The notes under the pieces are model-generated. The model made no database searches. It was given only the letters and a program-made list of their open reading frames with translations, and was not told the DNA's origin. From Accumulibacter sp964428215 (lineage in GTDB: Bacteria > Pseudomonadota > Gammaproteobacteria > Burkholderiales > Rhodocyclaceae): DNA of 11,221 bases. This document shows positions 1 through 4,868 of this stretch, one piece after another. Each line of letters begins with the position of its first letter. Within the stretch, counting starts at the first letter, position 1. The position numbers were made by a program, and so were the translations under genes. Where the stretch lies: NCBI GenBank assembly GCA_964428215.1, contig CAYRXO010000120.1, forward strand, positions 1-11,221, given 5' to 3'.

Positions 1-71
1 ATTAGTTGCGTGGTAGATCGAAGTGAGAGAGCGATTAAATCAGCGCTTCCCTAGGCTGGGGGTTACGAGAT

Positions 72-168
72 GCAACTGCCAATGCGGTTGCGTCGATAAT
101 CGAGCCCAGCCAATCCTCTCTTTTCTGGCCCCTGCCTTTCCTCCCTGGGCAGGCTTCGCCAAGCGAAG
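72..168. other. Run of short hairpins left of the accessory block
   Basis: Non-coding stretch holding consecutive inverted repeats visible by eye. An 8-bp stem with one G-T pair and a CAAT loop spans 72-91 (GCAACTGC / GCGGTTGC). A small palindrome CGAT-A-ATCG lies at 94-102. CCTGCC / GGCAGG pair across an 11-nt loop at 131-153. CTTCGC / GCGAAG pair across a 3-nt loop at 154-168. The intrinsic terminator at 172-199 follows directly. No convincing ORF covers the area. The run could be part of a small structured RNA, a recombination or transfer site, or simply the downstream debris of an operon. I did not find integron attC core sites or a tRNA fold in it. Function unknown. Confidence 0.45.
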
Positions 169-171
169 TTC

Positions 172-199
172 AGCGGCCTCGTGCGGGGCCGCTCTTTTT
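172..199 (+). terminator. Rho-independent terminator, plus strand
   Basis: Perfect 7-bp arms AGCGGCC (172-178) and GGCCGCT (187-193), an 8-nt loop, then CTTTTT at 194-199. The T tract is on the plus strand only. It therefore ends transcription entering from the left, against the minus-strand operon that stops at 216. No T-rich tract follows the hairpin when read on the minus strand, so it is probably not that operon's own terminator. Confidence 0.75.
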
Positions 200-215
200 C
201 CGCTACCTGGTGGGT

Positions 216-557
216 CTACATCGCCTTCCAGAGCCAGGAGCCAAGGCCCCACAGTACGGCCAGCAGCAGGAGGCTCAAGATGATGTTCCAGATGAGGTCA
301 GCGAACTTGGCCAGGACGTAGGCCAGGCCACCACCACCCGCGATCACGAGGCCGAAGCGCAGCCACTTGGGCCAGTCCATGCCGACCTTGAGCAGCGCGA
401 CGTAGGTCAGCACGCCACCGACCAGCAGGCCGATCAAGCCGAACAGGCCTGTGCGTGCGTCGCTGTTGTCGCGGCGCTCAGCCGCGACAAGCGACTCTTT
501 GCTGTCGTGGTACTCGTAGGTGCCATCCGCAGCGCGGCGGCCGAAGCGCGTTCCCAT
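216..557 (-). CDS. Small three-span inner-membrane protein, third gene of a toxin-antitoxin operon
   Basis: A 113-residue protein that I do not recognise as a named family. The first ~35 residues are polar and charged (Arg/Asp/Glu rich). Three hydrophobic segments follow at about 36-56, 66-82 and 87-110, with Gly-rich stretches in the first two, and it ends in a short Trp/Lys tail (WLWKAM). No cleavable signal peptide is apparent; the N-terminal charged region is probably cytoplasmic. The ATG sits on the toxin's stop codon (TGATG, one shared base), so translation is likely coupled to the toxin and the gene belongs to the same transcript. This linkage suggests a role tied to the toxin-antitoxin pair or to the mobile element carrying it, but nothing in the sequence shows the function. 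Certainty that it is a real gene is good; any role is guesswork. Confidence 0.7.
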   Translation of the reverse strand: MGTRFGRRAADGTYEYHDSKESLVAAERRDNSDARTGLFGLIGLLVGGVLTYVALLKVGMDWPKWLRFGLVIAGGGGLAYVLAKFADLIWNIILSLLLLAVLWGLGSWLWKAM

Positions 558-847
558 CAGTAGCCCACCTCTTTCTGGTGCCGCACTGCGAGGATGGTCA
601 CAGCATCCGTGCCGATGCGGTAGCGGGCCACGTAGCCGCTATCGCCGAAGTCGATGATCCACTCGCGGAACTCTTCGGGCATGTCCTCGACGGGGCGGCC
701 AACGCCAAGTTGTTGCCCCAGCACCTTCACACCTTGACGGATGACCTTCACCGCACGTTTGGCGGCGTCGAGATTCTTGGGAGCGAGAAAGCGATAGAGG
801 CGCTGCACATCAAGCAGCGCCGGTTGCGACCAGATCAGACGTGACAT
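557..847 (-). CDS. RelE/ParE-family toxin of a type II toxin-antitoxin system
   Basis: A 96-residue basic protein with the usual length and layout of the RelE/ParE superfamily. It has an N-terminal beta strand plus helix (LIWSQPALLDVQRLYRFL, residues 4-21), a second Lys/Arg-rich helix (about 25-45), then REWIIDFGDSGYVARYRI (61-78) and the closing strand VTILAVRHQKEVGY (83-96). Family members either cleave ribosome-bound mRNA (RelE) or poison gyrase (ParE); which applies here cannot be told from the sequence. I chose the ATG at 847 because it gives the typical N-terminus. The longer upstream extension, to 892, overlaps the antitoxin more and looks unlike the family. The start overlaps the antitoxin's last 13 bases, so the two are translationally coupled. 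No clear Shine-Dalgarno precedes it, which fits coupling. Confidence 0.85.
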   Translation of the reverse strand: MSRLIWSQPALLDVQRLYRFLAPKNLDAAKRAVKVIRQGVKVLGQQLGVGRPVEDMPEEFREWIIDFGDSGYVARYRIGTDAVTILAVRHQKEVGY

Positions 848-1125
848 GCCGGAGGTTCGATGTCGTTGCCCTGTTCGATCTGGGCAAGCCAAGCATCGGC
901 CTCATCAGCGGTCACATGCAGTCCGGTGGTGCGGTACTCTTCCCAGGCCTTGAGCGTGTCCTGGCGGAAGGCCTCGCGCTTTTCCTCGCGTTCCACGTAC
1001 TGGGTGATCGCCTCGCGCATCAGCCAGTGCGACGTGCGATGACGTGCATCAGCCAGGCGCTTCACGCGCGCCTTGATGTCCTCGTCGATCTTGATCGCCA
1101 CGGGGCGAACGGCAGCAGCAGTCAT
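835..1125 (-). CDS. Ribbon-helix-helix (CopG/ParD-like) antitoxin
   Basis: A 96-residue protein that should bind and neutralise the downstream RelE/ParE toxin and repress its own promoter. Residues 7-12 (RPVAIK) form the DNA-binding beta strand. Two helices follow: DEDIKARVKRLADARHR (14-30) and SHWLMREAITQYVEREEKR (32-50), the classic ribbon-helix-helix fold. The acidic C-terminal half (about 55-96) is the expected toxin-binding tail. The start at 1125 is preferred because a strong GGAGG lies at 1131-1135, five bases upstream. An in-frame ATG at 1137 would use this GGAGG as coding sequence. The antitoxin-first order, the 13-bp overlap with the toxin and the palindrome at 1141-1169 fit a standard autoregulated type II module. 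Confidence 0.85.
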   Translation of the reverse strand: MTAAAVRPVAIKIDEDIKARVKRLADARHRTSHWLMREAITQYVEREEKREAFRQDTLKAWEEYRTTGLHVTADEADAWLAQIEQGNDIEPPACHV

Positions 1126-1140
1126 GGCGGCCTCCATCAA

Positions 1141-1169
1141 AGTATCTAAAGGTATTACCTTACCATACT
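1141..1169. promoter_or_regulatory. 29-bp palindromic operator upstream of the antitoxin
   Basis: Symmetric about base 1155. Inner arms AAGGTA (1149-1154) and TACCTT (1156-1161) flank a single T. Outer arms AGTAT (1141-1145) and ATACT (1165-1169) are also perfectly paired and equally spaced. Only the three-base steps between inner and outer arms mismatch. It sits 16 bases upstream of the antitoxin ATG and is AT-rich in a GC-rich surrounding. Ribbon-helix-helix antitoxins bind such paired palindromic sites, so it is probably the autoregulatory operator overlapping the promoter. I could not fix the -35/-10 boxes with confidence. Confidence 0.65.
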
Positions 1170-1186
1170 CCACCCCGTCGCACCAC

Positions 1187-1390
1187 CTACGTGTGGTTGT
1201 GCGTATTTGCGTTCGCTGTCTGCCGATGGACGCGTGCGTCGTCAAAGTCGCCTGGCCGTACCACGCGGCCGTTGGCGTCGCTAACGCCACAGAACCCGAC
1301 ACCGAAGGCATCGAATCCAAGCCGCTCGCGGTGGCTGCTGTAGTCCAGCTGATCATGATGCCATACAGCGGAATCGTTGTTCATGGTCAT
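1187..1390 (-). CDS. Hypothetical 67-residue protein
   Basis: Not recognised. The ATG at 1390 overlaps the preceding gene's TGA (ATGA), and that preceding stop gives the best start; a second ATG lies two codons on. The protein is hydrophilic and rich in His, Asp, Arg and Asn, with a plausible globular core around residues 20-48 (RERLGFDAFGVGFCGVSDAN) followed by VVRPGDFDD and a His/Asn-rich tail. No transmembrane segment or known motif is visible. Gene order suggests co-transcription with the upstream unknown gene. The toxin-antitoxin operon, with its own operator, begins about 60 bases downstream on the same strand. An accessory or plasmid-type function is possible but only inferred from neighbours. 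Confidence 0.55.
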   Translation of the reverse strand: MTMNNDSAVWHHDQLDYSSHRERLGFDAFGVGFCGVSDANGRVVRPGDFDDARVHRQTANANTHNHT

Positions 1391-1872
1391 CCCTCGATGT
1401 ACTGGCGGCACTCTTCGATCAACCCGGCCAGCGCAGCGGCATCCGGGCGAGCCTCCAAAATGGCTTTGACCTGACTGATTTGTGCCGTGCTGGGGATCAA
1501 CTCTGATGTGCTTTCGTGGAGCCAGTCCATCAGGATCGGGCGCAGGGTTTCCAGCGGCATGGAAGCGACTTCGCCACGGGTCGGGACAAACATTCCAGCG
1601 CGCACAGTGCGGGCGCTCCCGTGGCTGCCCTGGGCCGCCGCCCTGTTGCAGATACAGCATCTGGTGCCTCTGGCACATGCTGGGTAATATATTGTTCGAT
1701 ATAAGAAGGACAGTGAAGTGCTGGCCAGCAGCTCAGCCATTTGCCTGGCTTTTTCGTCCCTATCAAGTTCAATCTCGTTGAGGGCTTGCCGTCCGATGCT
1801 GGACTGGCAAGTAGCAAGGTAGTCCTTGGCTTCTTCCAAGGTATCAATGAGACGGTCTACCTTGGAGGACAA
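1387..1872 (-). CDS. Hypothetical 161-residue protein, possibly composite
   Basis: Not recognised. It starts with TTG at 1872, supported by GAGGG seven bases upstream. Residues 1-56 are helical and charged (about 5-20 and 30-50). Residues 60-93 are Cys/Arg/Ala/Gly-rich and look unlike normal protein. Residues 94-161 again look like a compact helical domain (PLETLRPILMDWLHES at 106-121, ending LIEECRQYIEG). The odd middle could mark a frameshift or a junction of two genes. In that case the C-terminal part could start at the ATG at 1593 or 1560. The frame ends in an ATGA overlap with the next gene, which supports the C-terminal part being translated. No membrane segment is visible. Confidence 0.5.
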   Translation of the reverse strand: MSSKVDRLIDTLEEAKDYLATCQSSIGRQALNEIELDRDEKARQMAELLASTSLSFLYRTIYYPACARGTRCCICNRAAAQGSHGSARTVRAGMFVPTRGEVASMPLETLRPILMDWLHESTSELIPSTAQISQVKAILEARPDAAALAGLIEECRQYIEG

Positions 1873-1916
1873 CGATTGACCCTCTTGCTGATATGAAAAC
1901 GGAAGGCGACTCGACT

Positions 1917-1936
1917 AGCCTTTCTTGCCAAAGGCT
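1917..1936. repeat. Perfect inverted repeat between the accessory block and msrA
   Basis: Arms AGCCTTT (1917-1923) and AAAGGCT (1930-1936) flank a six-base loop. It lies between the divergent TTG-started gene (1872, minus) and msrA (1963, plus). It could be a 5'-UTR stem-loop of msrA, an operator for the divergent pair, or a scar at the edge of the accessory block. No T tract follows, so a terminator is unlikely. Confidence 0.45.
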
Positions 1937-1962
1937 CGCAAGCTGTCCTCAGGAGAATATTT

Positions 1963-2523
1963 ATGGCGAATCAAAAAAATATAAAGCTTGAGACGACAAC
2001 TTTAGGCGGTGGCTGCTTCTGGTGTCTGGAAGCCGTCTTCGAGCAGCTCGTGGGGGTGGAAAAAGTCGTTTCCGGCTACAGCGGCGGTCACACCAACCGT
2101 CCCGATTATCAAGCCGTTTGTGGCGGCAGAACCGGGCACGCCGAGGTGGTGCAAATCACCTTCGACCCGGCGCAATGCACTTATCGCACCCTGTTGGAAG
2201 TTTTCTTCGCCATTCACAACCCGACGACGCTCAACCAGCAAGGCAACGACATCGGCACGCAATACCGTTCGGTCATTTTTTATCATAGCCCGGAGCAAAG
2301 ACGGATCGCCGGCGAGATGATCGCCGAACTCGTCGCCAACAAAATCTGGTCCGCGCCGATCGTCACCGAATTGCTACCGGCGCCACGCTTTTTCGCCGCC
2401 GAGGACTATCACCAGCAGTATTTCCGCAACCATCCGGAACAAGGTTATTGCCAACTGGTGATCAATCCAAAACTGGCCAAATTCAGAAAGTCTTTCCAGC
2501 AACAGATCAAACCCGGGCCTTGA
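1963..2523 (+). CDS. msrA: Peptide-methionine (S)-S-oxide reductase MsrA
   Basis: Reduces methionine-S-sulfoxide, free or in proteins, back to methionine at the expense of thioredoxin; a cytoplasmic oxidative-damage repair enzyme. At 186 residues it is near the usual single-domain MsrA length. The signature GGCFWCLEAVF (16-26) carries the catalytic Cys18. YSGGHTNRPDY (39-49), GHAEVV (58-63) and HNPTTLNQQGNDIGTQYRS (85-103) are typical of the family. GYCQLVINPKLAKFR (161-175) supplies Cys163, the probable resolving cysteine. No MsrB domain is fused, and no signal peptide is present. The ATG is preceded by AGGAG at 1951-1955. No clear sigma70 promoter was found. Neighbouring genes are not functionally related, so it is probably transcribed alone. 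Confidence 0.95.
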   Translation: MANQKNIKLETTTLGGGCFWCLEAVFEQLVGVEKVVSGYSGGHTNRPDYQAVCGGRTGHAEVVQITFDPAQCTYRTLLEVFFAIHNPTTLNQQGNDIGTQYRSVIFYHSPEQRRIAGEMIAELVANKIWSAPIVTELLPAPRFFAAEDYHQQYFRNHPEQGYCQLVINPKLAKFRKSFQQQIKPGP

Positions 2524-2821
2524 TCGCTCTGTTGGGATGAGATATCGATCGGCCGTGGACCGGACTCGTCGTGCACGGCGGCGAGCCATCTTTTCAACAT
2601 CTCGTTTGCCTGGCAGACGGACGACACTCGCGCCGTCGGGCACGACCAGCAAAGCGCCTTTTGCAGTCGGCAGTCATTCTGTCCCGAAGGACACGTCGAC
2701 CCGGGTAACAAGCCAATATCATTCACTCCGGTGGATGGACGGTTATTATTTCAGGAACGTCTAAAGTTGCGCATGCAAACCTGACAAAGATCGACACCGG
2801 CCGCCTGGCTGAACTCACGAG
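2524..2821. other. Non-coding stretch between msrA and queD
   Basis: No gene is called here. The short frames have arginine-rich, shadow-like translations. Directly after the msrA stop the same frame stays open to 2784 but has no ATG, GTG or TTG until its last 18 codons, so it is not a credible gene. A hairpin with arms CTCGTCG (2565-2571) and CGGCGAG (2579-2585, one G-T pair) followed by TTTT at 2591-2594 might be a weak terminator for msrA. I saw no preQ1 riboswitch-like motif ahead of queD. Confidence 0.4.
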
Positions 2822-2830
2822 TGTTATAAT
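2822..2830 (+). promoter_or_regulatory. Extended -10 promoter of queD
   Basis: TGT followed by a perfect TATAAT (2825-2830), the extended -10 form. This form can work without a good -35, and none is visible at the right distance. The predicted transcription start near 2837 leaves only about 16 bases of leader before the queD ATG at 2853. Confidence 0.6.
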
Positions 2831-2852
2831 CAGGTATTTACGTTCTCTGCCG

Positions 2853-3311
2853 ATGCTGATCACCCGTCGCCTGGAGTTCGATGCCGGTCACCGCATCGTC
2901 GATCATCGTAGTCAATGTCGTCATCTGCATGGCCATCGCTATGTCCTGGAAATTACGCTCGGCGGCGAAATCATCCGGCGAGCCGGTGACCCGGCCAACG
3001 GCATGGTGATGGATTTCTCGGAAGTCAAATCCCTGGCCGTGCGTCACCTGGTCGACGCTTGGGACCATGCTTTTCTGGTCGATGACAGCGACCTGCCGGT
3101 GCGCCAGTTTCTGCAGTCCTTGCCAAATCACAAGACGGTGGTGCTCGATTGCGTACCGACCGTCGAGAACCTGGCGCAGACCGCTTTTGCCATCCTCGAC
3201 GAGGTCTATCGCGATTCGTACGGCAACCATTTGCGGCTGGAACGGATCCGCCTTTACGAAACGCCCAACTGCTGGGCCGACGCGACGCGAGATGACTGTC
3301 TTCACTTATAA
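2853..3311 (+). CDS. queD: 6-carboxy-5,6,7,8-tetrahydropterin synthase QueD
   Basis: Converts 7,8-dihydroneopterin triphosphate to 6-carboxytetrahydropterin, the second step towards preQ0 and queuosine in tRNA. The 152-residue protein is of the PTPS/QueD family, somewhat longer than E. coli QueD. Zinc ligands are His13 (DAGHRI), His26 and His28 (HGH). The catalytic Cys22 sits in the CxxxHGH motif that separates QueD from eukaryotic PTPS. The Asp71-His72 pair (WDHAFL) and Glu136 (YETPNCWA) are the other expected active-site residues. The start gives the canonical MLITRRLEFDAGHR N-terminus; no good Shine-Dalgarno precedes it. No other queuosine gene lies next to it in the window. Confidence 0.93.
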   Translation: MLITRRLEFDAGHRIVDHRSQCRHLHGHRYVLEITLGGEIIRRAGDPANGMVMDFSEVKSLAVRHLVDAWDHAFLVDDSDLPVRQFLQSLPNHKTVVLDCVPTVENLAQTAFAILDEVYRDSYGNHLRLERIRLYETPNCWADATRDDCLHL

Positions 3312-3357
3312 ATCAGTCGCTTACTTAAATCAGCAAATCGTCCGCAACGCGGTGCGC

Positions 3358-3386
3358 TTGGTCAGCTTTACCCTTCCCGATACAAT
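3358..3386 (+). promoter_or_regulatory. Candidate sigma70 promoter of glgM
   Basis: TTGGTC (3358-3363), a 17-base spacer and TACAAT (3381-3386). The -10 matches consensus at five of six positions; the -35 at three of six. The predicted start is near 3393, giving a leader of about 60 bases before glgM. It lies in the 141-bp gap between queD and glgM and would make the glycogen genes a separate unit from queD. Confidence 0.45.
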
Positions 3387-3452
3387 GGCAAGGTCTCTGG
3401 CCACCCGGCCTCATTGCACGTCCCCACCTAACTCAAGATAGAAAGCCCCTCG

Positions 3453-4661
3453 ATGAAAGCCCTACTCTTCACGCGAGAATACCCGCCTTATGTCTACGGT
3501 GGCGCCGGTGTTCATGTCGAATATCTGGCTGCCGAACTCGCCAAGCTGATGCATGTGGAAGTCCGTTGTTTCGGCGATCAGGACAGCGCCAACGACGGGG
3601 TGCGGGTCAGGGGCTTTCCCTTCGTCACCGGGACTTTCGCGCACGTCGACAAGAAGCTGGCCGGTGCCCTGGACACTTTCGAAACCAATCTCGCCACCCT
3701 GAGCGAGCCGGTCGATGCCGATCTGGTGCACGTGCACACCTGGTACGCGCATCTGAGCGGTATCCTGACCAAAACGCTGTACGACATTCCGCTGGTGCAT
3801 ACCGTGCATTCCCTCGAGCCACTGCGACCCTGGAAGCGCGAACAGCTCGGCGGCGGTTACGACATGTCGTCGTGGATCGAGAAAACTTCGCTGCACATGG
3901 CCGACGCCGTCGTCGCCGTCTCGGAAGGCACCAAAGCCGACATCCTGGCGCATTTCGACATCGATCCGCAGAAAGTGCGCGTCATCTACAACGGCATCAA
4001 TGTCGAACAGTATGCGCCGACCTCCGAAACGCAGGCGCTGAAAAAATACGGTGTCGATCTGAACAAGCCGTATGTGCTCTTCGTCGGCCGCATCACGCGC
4101 CAGAAAGGTATCGTCCATCTGGTCAACGCCATCCGTTACATCAACCCCGATGTACAGGTCGTCCTCTGCGCCGGCGCCCCCGACACCAAGGAAGTGCTTG
4201 CTGAAATGGAAGAAGCAGTGGACAACATCCGCCACGCCGGTTTCAAGAACGTGGTCTGGATTCAGGCGATGGTTTCCAAGGACGAGGCGATCCAGCTCTA
4301 TTCGCACGCCACGGTGTTCTGCTGTCCGTCGATCTACGAACCGTTCGGGATCATCAACCTCGAAGCGATGGCTTGCCGTACCGCCGTCGTCGCCAGCGCG
4401 GTCGGCGGCATCAAGGAAGTGGTCGTCGATGGCGTCACCGGCTATCTGGTGCCGCTGGAGCAGCAGCAGGTGGCGCCGTTCGAGCCGGTCGATCCGGATC
4501 GCTTCGCGCGCGATCTGGCCGCGGCGATCAACAAGATTCTCGACGATCCGCAACTCGCCGAAGCGATGGCCGCCGCCGGCCAGAAACGGGCGCGCGACAT
4601 CTTCAGCTGGAGCAGCATCGCGCAACAGACCCGGGAACTGTATCTGTCGCTGCGTAAATAA
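3453..4661 (+). CDS. glgM: GT4 glycogen synthase of the Corynebacterium-type GlgA family (GlgM)
   Basis: A 402-residue retaining glycosyltransferase with GT-B fold. It belongs to the actinobacterial-type 'glgA' group rather than the ~480-residue GT5 GlgA of E. coli. In mycobacteria this enzyme (GlgM) joins ADP-glucose to glucose-1-phosphate to give alpha-maltose-1-phosphate, the substrate of GlgE. Visible signs: the N-terminal start MKALLFTREYPPYVYGGAGV with the glycine loop at 16-19, the donor-site VGRITRQKG (211-219, Arg213 and Lys218), and the E-x7-E motif in SIYEPFGIINLEAM (Glu296 and Glu304). The Shine-Dalgarno is weak (AGAAAG). The glgE gene follows 207 bases downstream on the same strand, which strongly favours the GlgM role over simple chain elongation with ADP-glucose. 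The symbol glgA is often used for this family. Confidence 0.88.
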   Translation: MKALLFTREYPPYVYGGAGVHVEYLAAELAKLMHVEVRCFGDQDSANDGVRVRGFPFVTGTFAHVDKKLAGALDTFETNLATLSEPVDADLVHVHTWYAHLSGILTKTLYDIPLVHTVHSLEPLRPWKREQLGGGYDMSSWIEKTSLHMADAVVAVSEGTKADILAHFDIDPQKVRVIYNGINVEQYAPTSETQALKKYGVDLNKPYVLFVGRITRQKGIVHLVNAIRYINPDVQVVLCAGAPDTKEVLAEMEEAVDNIRHAGFKNVVWIQAMVSKDEAIQLYSHATVFCCPSIYEPFGIINLEAMACRTAVVASAVGGIKEVVVDGVTGYLVPLEQQQVAPFEPVDPDRFARDLAAAINKILDDPQLAEAMAAAGQKRARDIFSWSSIAQQTRELYLSLRK

Positions 4662-4868
4662 TCCGACGACGCGCCGGATCGCGCTCGCTCCCAGCATTTC
4701 GGTCGCCTCTGCGCGGCCTCCGGCGATTGACAAGTCCCCATGCCTGGCAGTTTTTCCACTCCCTCATTTCCGCCGCCGGCGGAGGATGGGTCGTATCTTG
4801 CCGCCGGCCGCGCGCCGGACGCCCGACCCGCTCCCGGCTGAACGGCCATTTCCACTCAGGAGCAAGCT

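Noticed and set aside
1..110. Possible tRNA or attachment site at the left edge
   Set aside because: No cloverleaf, no T-loop consensus and no direct repeat elsewhere in the window could be found.
557..892. Longer form of the toxin starting at 892
   Set aside because: The extra 15 residues do not resemble the family N-terminus. The ATG at 847 with a short overlap of the antitoxin is the usual arrangement.
835..1356. Longer antitoxin starting at 1356
   Set aside because: The extension would run through the operator palindrome and an unrelated composition. A strong GGAGG supports the start at 1125.
2524..2784. Open frame directly after the msrA TGA, in the same frame, with fairly protein-like composition
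   Set aside because: No ATG, GTG or TTG until the last 18 codons and no ribosome-binding site. MsrA is already complete at the TGA, so read-through or a pseudogene tail is possible but unsupported.
3462..4733. Open frame of 423 codons on the minus strand opposite glgM
   Set aside because: Same effect of third-position GC bias; composition is His/Asp/Arg-heavy and no domain is recognisable.
4727..4755. Perfect TTGACA ahead of glgE as an internal promoter
   Set aside because: No acceptable -10 at 16-18 bases; the match is likely fortuitous.
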